DNA of 64,000 bases from Parvibaculum sp. (GTDB lineage: Bacteria; Pseudomonadota; Alphaproteobacteria; Parvibaculales; Parvibaculaceae): assembly GCF_019635935.1 (NCBI RefSeq), contig NZ_JAHBYN010000001.1, positions 1,981,501-2,045,500 of the forward strand. The letters run 5' to 3'. Within the stretch, counting starts at the first letter, position 1; every line of letters starts with the position of its first letter. Positions 17,865 to 26,818 of this stretch are shown in pieces. The position numbers were made by a program, and so were the translations under genes. Below the pieces are notes generated by a model. The model saw only the letters and a list, made by a program, of their open reading frames with translations, did not search any database and was not told the origin of the DNA.

Positions 17865-18070
17865 ACCGCACTTATCCCCGGTTCGGCTGTTTTGGAGATG
17901 GCGGAAATCCGCCATTTGCGAAGGCGCGAAAAGCGTGTCGCGCGCGCAACAAAGCCGATGTCACAGACGTGGCGGAACGGCAACGGCGCGAAAGACACAA
18001 GCGCGGCCGATCGGCCACAGCGGGGATAGAGAGGTGGGAGAGAATTCCAGAGGCCTCTCCAGACGTTCAG

Positions 18071-18207
18071 TGTCACCCCGGCGAAAGCCGGGGCCCATTG
18101 GTTCCCTCAGCAAGGGCGATTGAGCGCTGCATCAGCGCCGACGCAAAATATTGAGCACTGCGGCAAGAAGCGCTGCAAGTGGACCCCGGCTTTCGCCGGG
18201 GTGACAC
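18071..18207. repeat. Inverted pair of REP-like hairpins
   Basis: TGTCACCCCGGCGAAAGCC (hairpin 18076-18093, stem CCCCGGC, loop GAAA) recurs in opposite orientation at 18184-18207 (CCCCGGC, TTTC, GCCGGGG, TGACAC). The two arms could form either two small hairpins or one long cruciform. Such CACCCCGGCGAAAGCCGGGG elements are dispersed intergenic repeats in several GC-rich alphaproteobacteria (from memory). They lie between the convergent ends of holA and parB and might also end transcripts. Confidence 0.75.
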
Positions 18208-18271
18208 GATTGTTTTGGTCGAGTTCAGAAGGACAGACGCGGAGGAAACGCTCAACTCCTCCGTACCCGGA

Positions 18272-19186
18272 TCAACTCATCTTCTGGGCGGTGCGCCCCG
18301 CCAGCCGCCGGCAGATCTCATCAAGCTGTTCGAGCGTCTTGTAGGCGATCTTGACCTCGCCGCCCTTGTCGCCGGAAAACGAGATTTCGACCTTGAGGCC
18401 GAGCTGGTCGGAGATGTTCTTTTCGAGTGCCAGCGTGTCGGCGTCCTTGTCGGCTTTCGGCAAGGCCTTCGGCCGCGTCGCGGAAGGCACGTTGACAGCC
18501 TTGCGCGTCAGCGCCTCGGCCTCGCGCACCGAAAGCCCGCGGGTGACGATGTCGCGTGCAATCTCCTCGGCGCGCGCATGGCCGACCAGCGGCCGCGCGT
18601 GACCGGCGGTGAGCTTGCCTTCCTCGATCAGCGCCAGGACGGGCTTCGGCAAGGCGAGCAGGCGCAGCGTGTTGGCGACATGGCTGCGGCTCTTGCCGAT
18701 GAGCTGCGAGAGCTTCTCCTGCGTGTAGTCGAACTGCAGCATCAGCCGGTCGTAACCCGCCGCCTCCTCAACCGCGTTGAGATCGGCGCGCTGGACGTTT
18801 TCGATGATGGCGATTTCAAGCGATTCGGCGTCCGACAGTTCCTTGACGATCACCGGCACCTTGTGGAGCTGGGCGGCCTGCGCGGCGCGCCAGCGGCGCT
18901 CGCCGGCGACGATCTCGAAGGAATTGGGGTCGCCCGCCACCGGCCGGACCACGATCGGTTGCAGGATGCCTTTCTCGCGGATCGAGGCGGCGAGGTCGTT
19001 GAGGTCTTCCGGCCTGAAGGTATGGCGCGGCTGGAACGGATTGGCGCGCAGGAATTCGATCGGCACCTCGCGAATGCCCTTCGGCGCCTGCGCCTCCTGG
19101 TCGCCCAGCGCAAAGGCCGTGTCGTCGCCGATCAGCGCCGCCAGTCCGCGTCCGAGCCGGCTCGGGGTTTCCTCTGCCATGGTCAT
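18272..19186 (-). CDS. parB: Chromosome-partitioning protein ParB
   Basis: 304 residues. LGRGLAALIG at the N terminus contacts ParA; the CTP-binding/ParBc domain shows the box GERRWRA (95-101) and ENVQR (129-133); an HTH around 150-175 (TQEKLSQLIGKSRSHV) recognises parS; the C terminus dimerises. The ATG at 19186 has AAGG four bases upstream; an ATG at 19180 is possible. It lies 240 bases downstream of parA, an unusually wide gap for this pair. Three parS-type sites occur at 20.9, 21.0 and 23.0 kb. Confidence 0.97.
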   Translation of the reverse strand: MTMAEETPSRLGRGLAALIGDDTAFALGDQEAQAPKGIREVPIEFLRANPFQPRHTFRPEDLNDLAASIREKGILQPIVVRPVAGDPNSFEIVAGERRWRAAQAAQLHKVPVIVKELSDAESLEIAIIENVQRADLNAVEEAAGYDRLMLQFDYTQEKLSQLIGKSRSHVANTLRLLALPKPVLALIEEGKLTAGHARPLVGHARAEEIARDIVTRGLSVREAEALTRKAVNVPSATRPKALPKADKDADTLALEKNISDQLGLKVEISFSGDKGGEVKIAYKTLEQLDEICRRLAGRTAQKMS

Positions 19187-19311
19187 TCATCCTTTTCCTT
19201 CTTGCCCGCGCCGTCCGCCGGCCGCGATTGTCTCTTTGCCGGCAGGGCCGGTACCACCGCCCTTCCGAATCCGGAACACCGCGGAAAGATTCGACTTCCG
19301 GACGCTCACTT

Positions 19312-19329
19312 TGCCGGCCTTGGCCGGCA
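19312..19329 (-). repeat. Hairpin in the parA-parB gap
   Basis: TGCCGGCC (19312-19319) and GGCCGGCA (19322-19329) form a perfect eight-base stem with a two-base loop, between parA and parB. No T-run follows on the minus strand, so it is not a classical terminator. It could modulate the parA:parB transcript ratio. Confidence 0.45.
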
Positions 19330-19426
19330 TCGCTACCGGGTAGGGCCATATTCCAAATCGTTACAAGTGGTTAGAAGAATTTGTTAAGAGTCTTCAGACC
19401 ACGGATTAAGTTAATTTCGGTCGCAC

Positions 19427-20347
19427 TCATGCTGCGTTGCGGCGCAGCGCCCGCTCGCGCTGAATCATCTCGGCGGCGAGCTTCATATAGGCCTTGCTGC
19501 CGGCGCAGCGATGATCGTAGACCAGCGCCGGCTTGCCATAGGACGGCGCTTCGGAGATGCGGACATTGCGCGGAATGACCGTGCGATAGACCTTGTCGCC
19601 GAGATGCGAACGCACATCCGACGCCACCTGGTCGGAGAGCTTGTTGCGCTGGTCGAACATGGTCAGCACGATGCCCTGAATCTCAAGGCGCGGATTGAGA
19701 CTGGTCTTGACGCGCTCGACGGTGCGCAAAAGCTGGCTCAAACCTTCCAGCGCGAAAAACTCGCATTGCAGCGGCACCAGGATCGCGTCGGCCGCCGTCA
19801 TTGCATTGATGGTCAGCAGATTGAGCGAGGGCGGGCAGTCAATCAGCAGATAGGAGTAAGGCCGCGCGGTCATCGCCGCTTCGGCTTCGCTGACGTCACG
19901 CTTCTTGCCGTGACGCGGCATGCGGGCCAGCGCGTCGCGCAAACGGTGCGAGCGGCGCGGCACCGAAGCAAGCTCCAGCTCGGCGCCGAGCAAATCCATC
20001 GTGGACGGAACAATATCGAGACCCGGCACTTTTGTCGGCACCACCGCGTCCTCGATCAGCGCCGCGCCGATCAACACATCATAGGCCGACACCTTGCGTT
20101 CGGCGCGGCCGATGCCGAGACCCGTCGAGGCATTGCCTTGCGGATCGAGATCGACAATCAGCACGCGCTCGCCGACAGCGGCCAGCGCGGTGCCGAGATT
20201 GATGGCGGTGGTTGTCTTGCCGACGCCGCCTTTCTGGTTGGCGACGACGAGAATGCGCGGACGATCCGTGGACGGAGCAAGTAGGCCCGCGGCACTACCG
20301 CCGGAAACCGGCGTCGCGCAGCCCTGGTTAATGTCGATCTGCTCCAT
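19427..20347 (-). CDS. parA: Chromosome-partitioning ATPase ParA
   Basis: 306 residues with a deviant Walker A KGGVGKTT at 39-46, Walker A' DLDPQGN, and DCPPSLNLLT, all typical of ParA/Soj/MipZ-like P-loop ATPases. It moves ParB-parS complexes along the nucleoid. A short N-terminal extension of about 28 residues precedes the core. Its start overlaps the rsmG end by 20 bases. Order rsmG-parA-parB is standard in alphaproteobacteria. Confidence 0.97.
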   Translation of the reverse strand: MEQIDINQGCATPVSGGSAAGLLAPSTDRPRILVVANQKGGVGKTTTAINLGTALAAVGERVLIVDLDPQGNASTGLGIGRAERKVSAYDVLIGAALIEDAVVPTKVPGLDIVPSTMDLLGAELELASVPRRSHRLRDALARMPRHGKKRDVSEAEAAMTARPYSYLLIDCPPSLNLLTINAMTAADAILVPLQCEFFALEGLSQLLRTVERVKTSLNPRLEIQGIVLTMFDQRNKLSDQVASDVRSHLGDKVYRTVIPRNVRISEAPSYGKPALVYDHRCAGSKAYMKLAAEMIQRERALRRNAA

Positions 20348-20999
20348 GAAGGCCTCTGAGCTTGAGCACGCATCCCGAGGGGTCGGAACGGCTGGGGGAC
20401 AACTCAGCTTCGAATATCCACTCTTTGCGCGCTTCCGTCAATTCGCCTTCGATGCCCTGCCCCTTCAGGAAAAGCCCGATTGTCGCCGGACCGAAAAGCG
20501 GCGCGGCCCAGCCGAGAAGCCGGAGAAGCGGCGCCAGGGCCCGCGCCGAGACGACATCCGGCTTCAAGCCGCTTTCGGCGGCGAAATCCTCGATTCTGAG
20601 ATTATGGACCTCGACCGGGGCCCCGGTCTCCCGCGCCACCTCGCGCAGAAAGACGCATTTGCGCTGGTCGCTCTCGACCAGATGCATCGCAAAGCCGGGC
20701 CTGTCTTTCAGTATAATCGCAATCACCAGCCCCGGAAAGCCACCGCCACTGCCGAGATCGGCCCAGACAAGGGCGCTTTCGGGGGCCAGATCGGCCAGCT
20801 GGGCGGAATCGAGCATATGCCGCCGCCAGAGCTCCGAAAGCGTGGCCGAAGAGACCAGATTGATGGATTTCTGCCACTTCCGGAGCAGGGACTCGTATAG
20901 CGAGAGCCGGGCAATTGTTTCACGTGAAACATGCGTGGCGGCCAAAAAGGATTCCGCATCAACGACTTGGGAGGCATTCCCTACTATATGTTGGGACAT
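20328..20999 (-). CDS. rsmG: 16S rRNA (guanine-527 N7) methyltransferase RsmG
   Basis: About 223 residues. The SAM-binding loop DLGSGGGFPGL lies at 81-91; KWQKSINLVS precedes it, as in GidB. It methylates G527 of 16S rRNA with SAM. I chose ATG at 20999; GTG at 21011 is possible. Codons 24-28 (VSRET) are the parS palindrome itself. It overlaps parA downstream, and its start is 15 bases after the mnmG stop. Confidence 0.95.
   Translation of the reverse strand: MSQHIVGNASQVVDAESFLAATHVSRETIARLSLYESLLRKWQKSINLVSSATLSELWRRHMLDSAQLADLAPESALVWADLGSGGGFPGLVIAIILKDRPGFAMHLVESDQRKCVFLREVARETGAPVEVHNLRIEDFAAESGLKPDVVSARALAPLLRLLGWAAPLFGPATIGLFLKGQGIEGELTEARKEWIFEAELSPSRSDPSGCVLKLRGLHGADRH
20916..20931. 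promoter_or_regulatory. parS site, perfect palindrome, inside rsmG
   Basis: TGTTTCACGTGAAACA is a 16-base perfect palindrome matching the ParB-binding parS consensus (TGTTNCACGTGAAACA class; Caulobacter uses this core). It lies within rsmG and encodes V-S-R-E-T. ParB would load here. Confidence 0.92.
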
Positions 21000-21014
21000 A
21001 CCGGGTCGCACCCC

Positions 21015-22871
21015 TCAAGCACTGCGCTTTTGTTTCACGTGAATCATTAACGTGGTCAGCGCCGCGGGCGTCACGCCATCGACCCTCGCGGCCTGGCCGA
21101 GCGTCGCCGGGCGGGCCAGGGCAAGCTTCTGCCGGACCTCGATCGAAAGCCCCTTGATGGCGGCATAATCGATCTCCGCAGGCAGCCGCAGCCCCTCATC
21201 CTTGCGGAAAGCCCTGATATCGGCCTCCTGCCGGCCGAGATAACCCGAATACTGCGCCTCGATCTCAAGCTGCTCGGCGATCTCGGGCGCAAAGCCGCCG
21301 ATCTCCGGCCAAATGCCCGCCAGAACGCACATATCGATGTCCGGATGCGCCAGCAGGTCCATGGCGCTGCGGACAACGCCGTCCCGGTTGATCTTGAGGC
21401 CGCGCTTAACCAGTTCGCTGGGGCTGAGGCTCAACCCGGCGCAGAGCGCGCGGCCTGCATCGAGCGCCGCCTGCTTGGCCGCGAAAGCCTCCGCCCGCGC
21501 CGAGCCCACGACACCGGCCGCGATCCCCTGCCCGGTCAACCGCCGGTCGGCATTGTCGGCCCTGAGCGTCAGCCGGTATTCGGCCCGCGAGGTGAACATC
21601 CGATAAGGCTCGCTGACGCCCCGGGTGATCAGGTCGTCGATCATCACGCCGATATAGGCCTCCGCGCGGTCGAGCACGACGCCCGCCCCACCGCCCGCCG
21701 CCAGCGCCGCATTGAGCCCGGCCATCAGGCCCTGAGCTGCCGCCTCTTCGTAGCCGGTGGTGCCGTTGATCTGCCCGGCCAGGTAAAGCCCCGGCAGCCG
21801 CTTCGTCTCCAGCGTCGCCTTGAGCTCGCGCGGATCGATATAGTCGTACTCGATCGCATAGCCGGCGCGGCGCATGACGACATGCTCAAGGCCCGGAATG
21901 GTCTTCAGGAAGGCCAGCTGGACCTCTTCGGGCAGCGCCGTCGAAATGCCGTTCGGATAGATCGTGTCGTCGTCGAGCCCTTCCGGCTCCAGGAATATCT
22001 GATGGCTGTCGCGCTCCCGGAAGCGCACCACCTTGTCTTCGATGGAGGGGCAATAGCGCGGGCCGACGCCCTCGATCTGCCCGGAATAGACCGGCGAGAA
22101 TTTGAGGTTGTCCTCGATGATCCGGTGCCCGGCTTCGGTGGTGCGGGTGATGTGGCAGTTGACTTGGGGCGTCGTAATCGCGCGCGTCAGGAAGGAGAAG
22201 GGAACCGGCGGCGTGTCGCCCGGCTGCACTTCGAGCGAGGCCCAGTCGATGCTGGAGCCATCGAGCCGCGGCGGCGTCCCGGTCTTGAGGCGGCCGAGCC
22301 GGAAGCCGAGCCTGTAGAGCCGTTCGGATAGGCCGAGCGCCGGCGCCTCCCCCACCCGGCCGGCCGGAATGCGCGTCGCGCCGAGATGGATCATGCCCCT
22401 GAGAAACGTGCCGGTGGTCAGCACAACCCGGCGCGCGCGGAAGCTGCGCCCGTCCTCGGCGACGACACCCGCGACCGCGCCGTTCTCGACAAGCAGGTCG
22501 CCGACCGCTGCCTCGATGACGGTCAGACCCGGCTGTTCGAGGATCGCCGCCTGCATCGCGGCCTTATACAACTTTCGATCTGCCTGGGCGCGGGGACCGC
22601 GCACCGCCGGGCCCTTGCGCCGGTTGAGCAGCCGGAACTGGATACCGGCCTGATCGGCGACCCGGCCCATCAGCCCGTCCAGCGCATCGACCTCGCGCAC
22701 CAGATGGCCCTTGCCGAGCCCGCCAATGGCCGGGTTGCAGGACATCTCGCCGATGGTCGCGAAGCGATGCGTGACGAGCGCCGTGCGCGCACCGGCCCGC
22801 GCGGCGGCTGCCGCCGCCTCGCAGCCCGCATGGCCGCCGCCGATCACAATGACGTCGAAAGCTTCGCTCAT
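21015..22871 (-). CDS. mnmG: tRNA uridine-5-carboxymethylaminomethyl modification enzyme MnmG
   Basis: 618 residues. The FAD-binding [10 protein letters not shown] is at 11-20, followed by [12 protein letters not shown] [14 protein letters not shown] and later [10 protein letters not shown], as in GidA/MnmG. With MnmE it installs cmnm5 on wobble U34, using tetrahydrofolate. The last residues, IHVKQKRSA, overlie a parS-like site. It is 15 bases upstream of rsmG and in line with mnmE, 210 bases away. Confidence 0.97.
   Translation of the reverse strand: MSEAFDVIVIGGGHAGCEAAAAAARAGARTALVTHRFATIGEMSCNPAIGGLGKGHLVREVDALDGLMGRVADQAGIQFRLLNRRKGPAVRGPRAQADRKLYKAAMQAAILEQPGLTVIEAAVGDLLVENGAVAGVVAEDGRSFRARRVVLTTGTFLRGMIHLGATRIPAGRVGEAPALGLSERLYRLGFRLGRLKTGTPPRLDGSSIDWASLEVQPGDTPPVPFSFLTRAITTPQVNCHITRTTEAGHRIIEDNLKFSPVYSGQIEGVGPRYCPSIEDKVVRFRERDSHQIFLEPEGLDDDTIYPNGISTALPEEVQLAFLKTIPGLEHVVMRRAGYAIEYDYIDPRELKATLETKRLPGLYLAGQINGTTGYEEAAAQGLMAGLNAALAAGGGAGVVLDRAEAYIGVMIDDLITRGVSEPYRMFTSRAEYRLTLRADNADRRLTGQGIAAGVVGSARAEAFAAKQAALDAGRALCAGLSLSPSELVKRGLKINRDGVVRSAMDLLAHPDIDMCVLAGIWPEIGGFAPEIAEQLEIEAQYSGYLGRQEADIRAFRKDEGLRLPAEIDYAAIKGLSIEVRQKLALARPATLGQAARVDGVTPAALTTLMIHVKQKRSA
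21031..21046. promoter_or_regulatory. parS-like site, one mismatch, in the mnmG C terminus
   Basis: TGTTTCACGTGAATCA differs from the perfect parS palindrome at one base. It sits 100 bases from the site in rsmG and codes for the I-H-V-K-Q end of MnmG. Likely a weaker ParB site. Confidence 0.7.
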
Positions 22872-23047
22872 CGATTCCTGTCCGCGCGAGAAATGCCTGT
22901 CTCCGTAGGAACGGATTCGAACGACAGCGCGTCAGAGCTTTAGTCGCTGCGCCGCGCTGCGTCAAACTTTTCGGGTGGCGCGCCGGTGGCTGGATGAGGA
23001 TTCGCGCGCAAGCCTTTGACGCGGAATCGGATTCTTCGCACTCCTCA

Positions 23048-23063
23048 TGTTTCACGTGAAACA
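23048..23063. promoter_or_regulatory. parS site, perfect palindrome, between mnmE and mnmG
   Basis: TGTTTCACGTGAAACA again, in the 210-base gap between mnmE and mnmG, 19 bases past the mnmE stop. It is identical to the site in rsmG. It is the most distal of the three sites from parB and the nearest to the proposed origin. Confidence 0.92.
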
Positions 23064-23081
23064 GGCGGGCCGCGCTCCCCC

Positions 23082-24374
23082 TCACTTCCCGATGCAGAAA
23101 TCCCGGAAGATCACGTCGAGCAGTTCCTCGACATCGACCCGGCCGGTGATGCGGCCGAGCGCCCGGGCCGCAAGGCGGAGGTCTTCGGCGATGAGATCGG
23201 CGTCGCCACCCTCGCCTGCCCGCGCCAGCGCGGCGGCACATTCGGCGAGGCCCTCGCGGTGGCGGGCACGGGTGATGACCGGATGTTCGCTGGCCTCATA
23301 GGCCGACCCGACCCGCGCCGTGAGCGCCGCTTCGAGCGCGTCGAGCCCGGCCCCCGTCATCGCCGAAACGCCGATGGCGCCCGCCGGCACGTTGCCGCCG
23401 AGATCGATCTTGTTGAGCACCCTTATGTCGCCGTCCCGCGCCAGCGCGAAATCGCCCGCATCCGGCGCGGCAATGACCAGCCGCAAATCGGCGCGTTCGG
23501 CCCGCGCCAGCGCGCGCCTGACCCCTTCCCGCTCGATGGCCCCGGCGGCCTCGCGCAGGCCCGCCGTGTCGGCCAGCGTCACCGGCACGCCGCCGATATC
23601 GAGCCTGACTTCAAGGACGTCGCGCGTCGTGCCGGCCTCGTCGGAAACGATGGCGGCCTCGCGGCCCGCCAGACGGTTGAGGAGGCTCGACTTGCCGACA
23701 TTGGGCGGCCCGACGATGGCGACCTCCACGCCGCCGCGCAAGATCTCGCCACGACGGCCATCGTCAAGATGCGCGGCGATTTCGGATCGAAGCTGCCCGA
23801 TTTCGGGGCCGAGCTTCGCGATCAGGTCGCCGGGCACTTCCTCGTCCGGAAAATCGATTTCGGCTTCGGCATAGGCGAGCAGCCGGACGAGCCGCGCCCG
23901 CCAGCCCTCATAGAGCTGGCCGAGCGCGCCTTCCATCTGGCGAAGCGCCTGGGCGCGCTGCGCTTGCGTCTCGGCGTCGATCAGATCGGCAAGGCCCTCG
24001 ACCTCGGTGAGATCGAGCTTGCCGTTCTCGAAGGCGCGGCGCGTGAACGCGCCGGGATCGGCGGCGCGCAGGCCGGGCAATCGCGCCAGCGCATCGAGCG
24101 CGGCCCCGACGACCGCGCGGCCGCCATGCAGATGCAGCTCGACGACATCCTCGCCGGTGAAACTCGCGGGCGCCGGAAAGAAGATCGCCAGCCCGCGATC
24201 GAGCGGGGCTTTCGTTTCGGGATCGATGAAACGGCGCAGCGCCGCCATTCGCGGGCGCGGCACGCCCTGCCCCGTCAGCGCCTCAAGCGCCGCCGCCGCG
24301 CGCGGTCCCGAGACGCGCAACACGGCAACGCCGGCGCGGCCCGACGCCGACGACAAGGCGTAAATCGTTTCCAA
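23082..24374 (-). CDS. mnmE: tRNA modification GTPase MnmE
   Basis: 430 residues beginning at TTG 24374 ([10 protein letters not shown] matches the family N terminus; no ATG fits). Folate-binding N domain, helical domain, and a G domain with P-loop GPPNVGKSS (222-230), DTAGLRE and NKID. The C-terminal CIGK carries the essential cysteine. It partners MnmG in U34 modification. The 210-base spacer to mnmG holds a parS site. Confidence 0.96.
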   Translation of the reverse strand: METIYALSSASGRAGVAVLRVSGPRAAAALEALTGQGVPRPRMAALRRFIDPETKAPLDRGLAIFFPAPASFTGEDVVELHLHGGRAVVGAALDALARLPGLRAADPGAFTRRAFENGKLDLTEVEGLADLIDAETQAQRAQALRQMEGALGQLYEGWRARLVRLLAYAEAEIDFPDEEVPGDLIAKLGPEIGQLRSEIAAHLDDGRRGEILRGGVEVAIVGPPNVGKSSLLNRLAGREAAIVSDEAGTTRDVLEVRLDIGGVPVTLADTAGLREAAGAIEREGVRRALARAERADLRLVIAAPDAGDFALARDGDIRVLNKIDLGGNVPAGAIGVSAMTGAGLDALEAALTARVGSAYEASEHPVITRARHREGLAECAAALARAGEGGDADLIAEDLRLAARALGRITGRVDVEELLDVIFRDFCIGK

Positions 24375-24400
24375 ATCAAATCGATCCGTTGCCGATGGCT

Positions 24401-24697
24401 CTAGGATTCTTTCTTCGTTCCGCTTTTGCCGGCATCGTCTTTTTTTGTCGGCTTCTTGCCCCCGCCCATCGCCGTCTGCGCCATGCCCCAGAGCAGGCCC
24501 TGAAACTGTTCGAGCCCTTGCGCGCCGACCGGCATGATCGCCTTCACGATCTGCTCGGGATCGATATAGGACAGGTTGGAGGCCATGCGCTTTTCGAGCT
24601 CGGCGATCAGCCGCTGCTGCATCGGTTCCAGATCCGGCAGGCCCATCAGCCGCCGCGCTTCGACCGGGGTGAGATCGACATCGATCGTGACTTTCAT
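24401..24697 (-). CDS. DUF6489-type small protein
   Basis: 98 residues from ATG 24697. The N terminus [20 protein letters not shown] and the GLPDLEPMQ segment match a small alphaproteobacterial family annotated DUF6489, often near mnmE (from memory). The C terminus is a Lys/Gly-rich tail, [16 protein letters not shown]. No signal or membrane segment. Function unknown. It precedes mnmE by 26 bases and may be co-transcribed with it. Confidence 0.75.
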   Translation of the reverse strand: MKVTIDVDLTPVEARRLMGLPDLEPMQQRLIAELEKRMASNLSYIDPEQIVKAIMPVGAQGLEQFQGLLWGMAQTAMGGGKKPTKKDDAGKSGTKKES

Positions 24698-24790
24698 CGT
24701 CCTATCTCTTTCTCGACGGGGCGGATCATATGCCCCACATTGCCGCAACAAATCAGTTCGCAAGTTTGAGTCAATCGCCCGGAAGGCCCG

Positions 24791-26818
24791 ATGTCACGCA
24801 ATTTCCTGAGTGAAGAGACAAGTCCCTATCTGCTGCAGCACAAGGACAATCCGGTGCATTGGCGGCCCTGGGGGGAGGCGGCGCTCGAGGCGGCGCGCGC
24901 AACCGGCAAGCCGATCCTGCTCTCGGTCGGCTATGCGGCCTGCCACTGGTGCCATGTGATGGCGCATGAAAGCTTCGAGGATGCGGGCGTCGCCGCGGTG
25001 ATGAACGCGCATTTCGTCAACATCAAGGTCGACCGCGAGGAGCGCCCCGACATCGACGCGATCTACATGTCGGCGCTGCACCTCCTCGGCCAGCAGGGCG
25101 GCTGGCCCTTGACGATGTTCCTGACGCCGGACGGCGAGCCCTTCTGGGGCGGCACCTATTTTCCGAAGGAGCCGAATTACGGTCGGCCGGGTTTCATCCA
25201 GGTGCTGGAGGAAGTGGCGCGCATCTTCCGCGAGGAGCCCGACAAGATCGACAAGAACCGCACCGCGCTTGTGACGGCACTTGCCGAACAATCGGCGACC
25301 GCGCGGCCGGGCGAACCGACGGAGCAAGTACCGCTGATCGTCGCCGAAAAACTGCTGCCGATGATGGACGGCGAAAACGGCGGCATCAAAGGCGCGCCGA
25401 AATTTCCGCAAGTGCCGATCCTGACGCTGTTGTGGCGCGCGCATCTTGCAACCGGCCGCGCCGATTTTTCGCAAGCCGTGACGCGCGCCCTCGACCATAT
25501 GTCGGAAGGCGGCATCTACGATCATCTGGGCGGCGGCTATGCGCGCTATTCGGTCGACGAATTCTGGCTGGCGCCGCATTTCGAAAAGATGCTCTACGAC
25601 AATGCAGCTCTGATCGATCTCCTGACCACGGTCTGGCAGGAAACGCGAAAGCCGCTTTACGAGCGCCGCATCCGCGAGACGATCGAGTGGATCGCGCGCG
25701 AGATGGTTGTCGAGGGTGGCGGCATCGCCGCTTCATTGGACGCCGACAGCGAGGGCGTCGAGGGAAAGTTCTATGTCTGGTCGGAAGCCGAGATCGACAA
25801 TCTCTTCACGCCGGCCGAGGCGGAACTTTTCAAGGCCGCATACAACGTCTCGGCCGAGGGCAACTGGGAAGAGACGAACATTCTGAATCGTCTCGCCCGC
25901 GCCGACCTGCCGCTGACGGCGGAAGAGGAAGCGGCGCTGGATCCGTTGAAGGCGCGCGCCTTTGTCGAACGCGATTTGCGGGTGCATCCGGGCTTCGACG
26001 ACAAGGTGCTCAGCGACTGGAACGGCATGGCGATTGCCGCACTCGCCCGCGCCGGCGCCGCCTTCGGCGAGGCGGAGTGGATCGGCATGGCGGCATCCGC
26101 CTTCCGCTTCGTGATGGAAACGATGCGTGTCGACGGGCGGCTGCATCACGCCTGGCGCGAAGGACGCTTGCAGCATATCGCGATGGCCGACGACCTCGCC
26201 AACATGGCAGGTGCCGCGCTGGCACTGAACGAGGCGACCGGCGACGGGGCTTACGTCGAGGCCGCCGAAAGCCTCGTTGCCGAACTCGACGCGCATTATC
26301 GGGACGGAACGAATGGCGGCTATTTCTTCACCGCCGGCGACGCCCCCGCCCTCATCGTCCGTAGGCGGACGGTTGCCGACGACGCGACGCCGGCCGCCAA
26401 CGGCACAATGCTCGCCGTGCTGGCAAGGCTTTCGCTCACAACCGGCAAGGCAAGCTATATGGGGCGCGCCGACGAAATTATTCGGGCCTTTGCCGGCGAG
26501 CTGCAGCAGAACATCTTTCCCTTGGGCACCTATATTGCGAGTTTCGAGACGCGGCTGAGGCCCGTCCAGATCGTGCTGGTCGGAACGCATGAGGAAACCG
26601 CCCCCCTCGCCCGCACCGCCTTCGGCGTCTCGCTGCCGAACCGGGTGTTGATGCGGGTGGCGGATGGTGAAGCCTTGCCCGACGGGCATCCCGCGCGCGG
26701 CAAGGGAAAGATCGACGGCAAGCCGACCGCTTACGTCTGCGCCGGCGAAACCTGCTCGCTGCCGCTGACGGAGGCGGATGCGCTTACCGCTGAACTCGTC
26801 CGCGTCCGCGCGGCGTAA
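24791..26818 (+). CDS. Thioredoxin domain protein, DUF255/YyaL (spermatogenesis-associated 20-like)
   Basis: 675 residues. The N-terminal thioredoxin-like domain has ETSPYLLQH, NPVHW and a CHWC active site (51-54), then KVDREERPD, followed by a long (alpha/alpha)6-barrel region like N-acyl-glucosamine epimerases, with the GGIYDHLGGG motif. The family is near universal but poorly characterised; a redox or sugar-related role is only inferred. Its 3' end overlaps the convergent LysR gene by 35 bases. Confidence 0.9.
   Translation: MSRNFLSEETSPYLLQHKDNPVHWRPWGEAALEAARATGKPILLSVGYAACHWCHVMAHESFEDAGVAAVMNAHFVNIKVDREERPDIDAIYMSALHLLGQQGGWPLTMFLTPDGEPFWGGTYFPKEPNYGRPGFIQVLEEVARIFREEPDKIDKNRTALVTALAEQSATARPGEPTEQVPLIVAEKLLPMMDGENGGIKGAPKFPQVPILTLLWRAHLATGRADFSQAVTRALDHMSEGGIYDHLGGGYARYSVDEFWLAPHFEKMLYDNAALIDLLTTVWQETRKPLYERRIRETIEWIAREMVVEGGGIAASLDADSEGVEGKFYVWSEAEIDNLFTPAEAELFKAAYNVSAEGNWEETNILNRLARADLPLTAEEEAALDPLKARAFVERDLRVHPGFDDKVLSDWNGMAIAALARAGAAFGEAEWIGMAASAFRFVMETMRVDGRLHHAWREGRLQHIAMADDLANMAGAALALNEATGDGAYVEAAESLVAELDAHYRDGTNGGYFFTAGDAPALIVRRRTVADDATPAANGTMLAVLARLSLTTGKASYMGRADEIIRAFAGELQQNIFPLGTYIASFETRLRPVQIVLVGTHEETAPLARTAFGVSLPNRVLMRVADGEALPDGHPARGKGKIDGKPTAYVCAGETCSLPLTEADALTAELVRVRAA

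Noticed and set aside
26784..26818. Overlap of DUF255 and LysR as a frameshift or fusion
   Set aside because: The genes are on opposite strands and both have complete domain structure; it is a simple convergent overlap.
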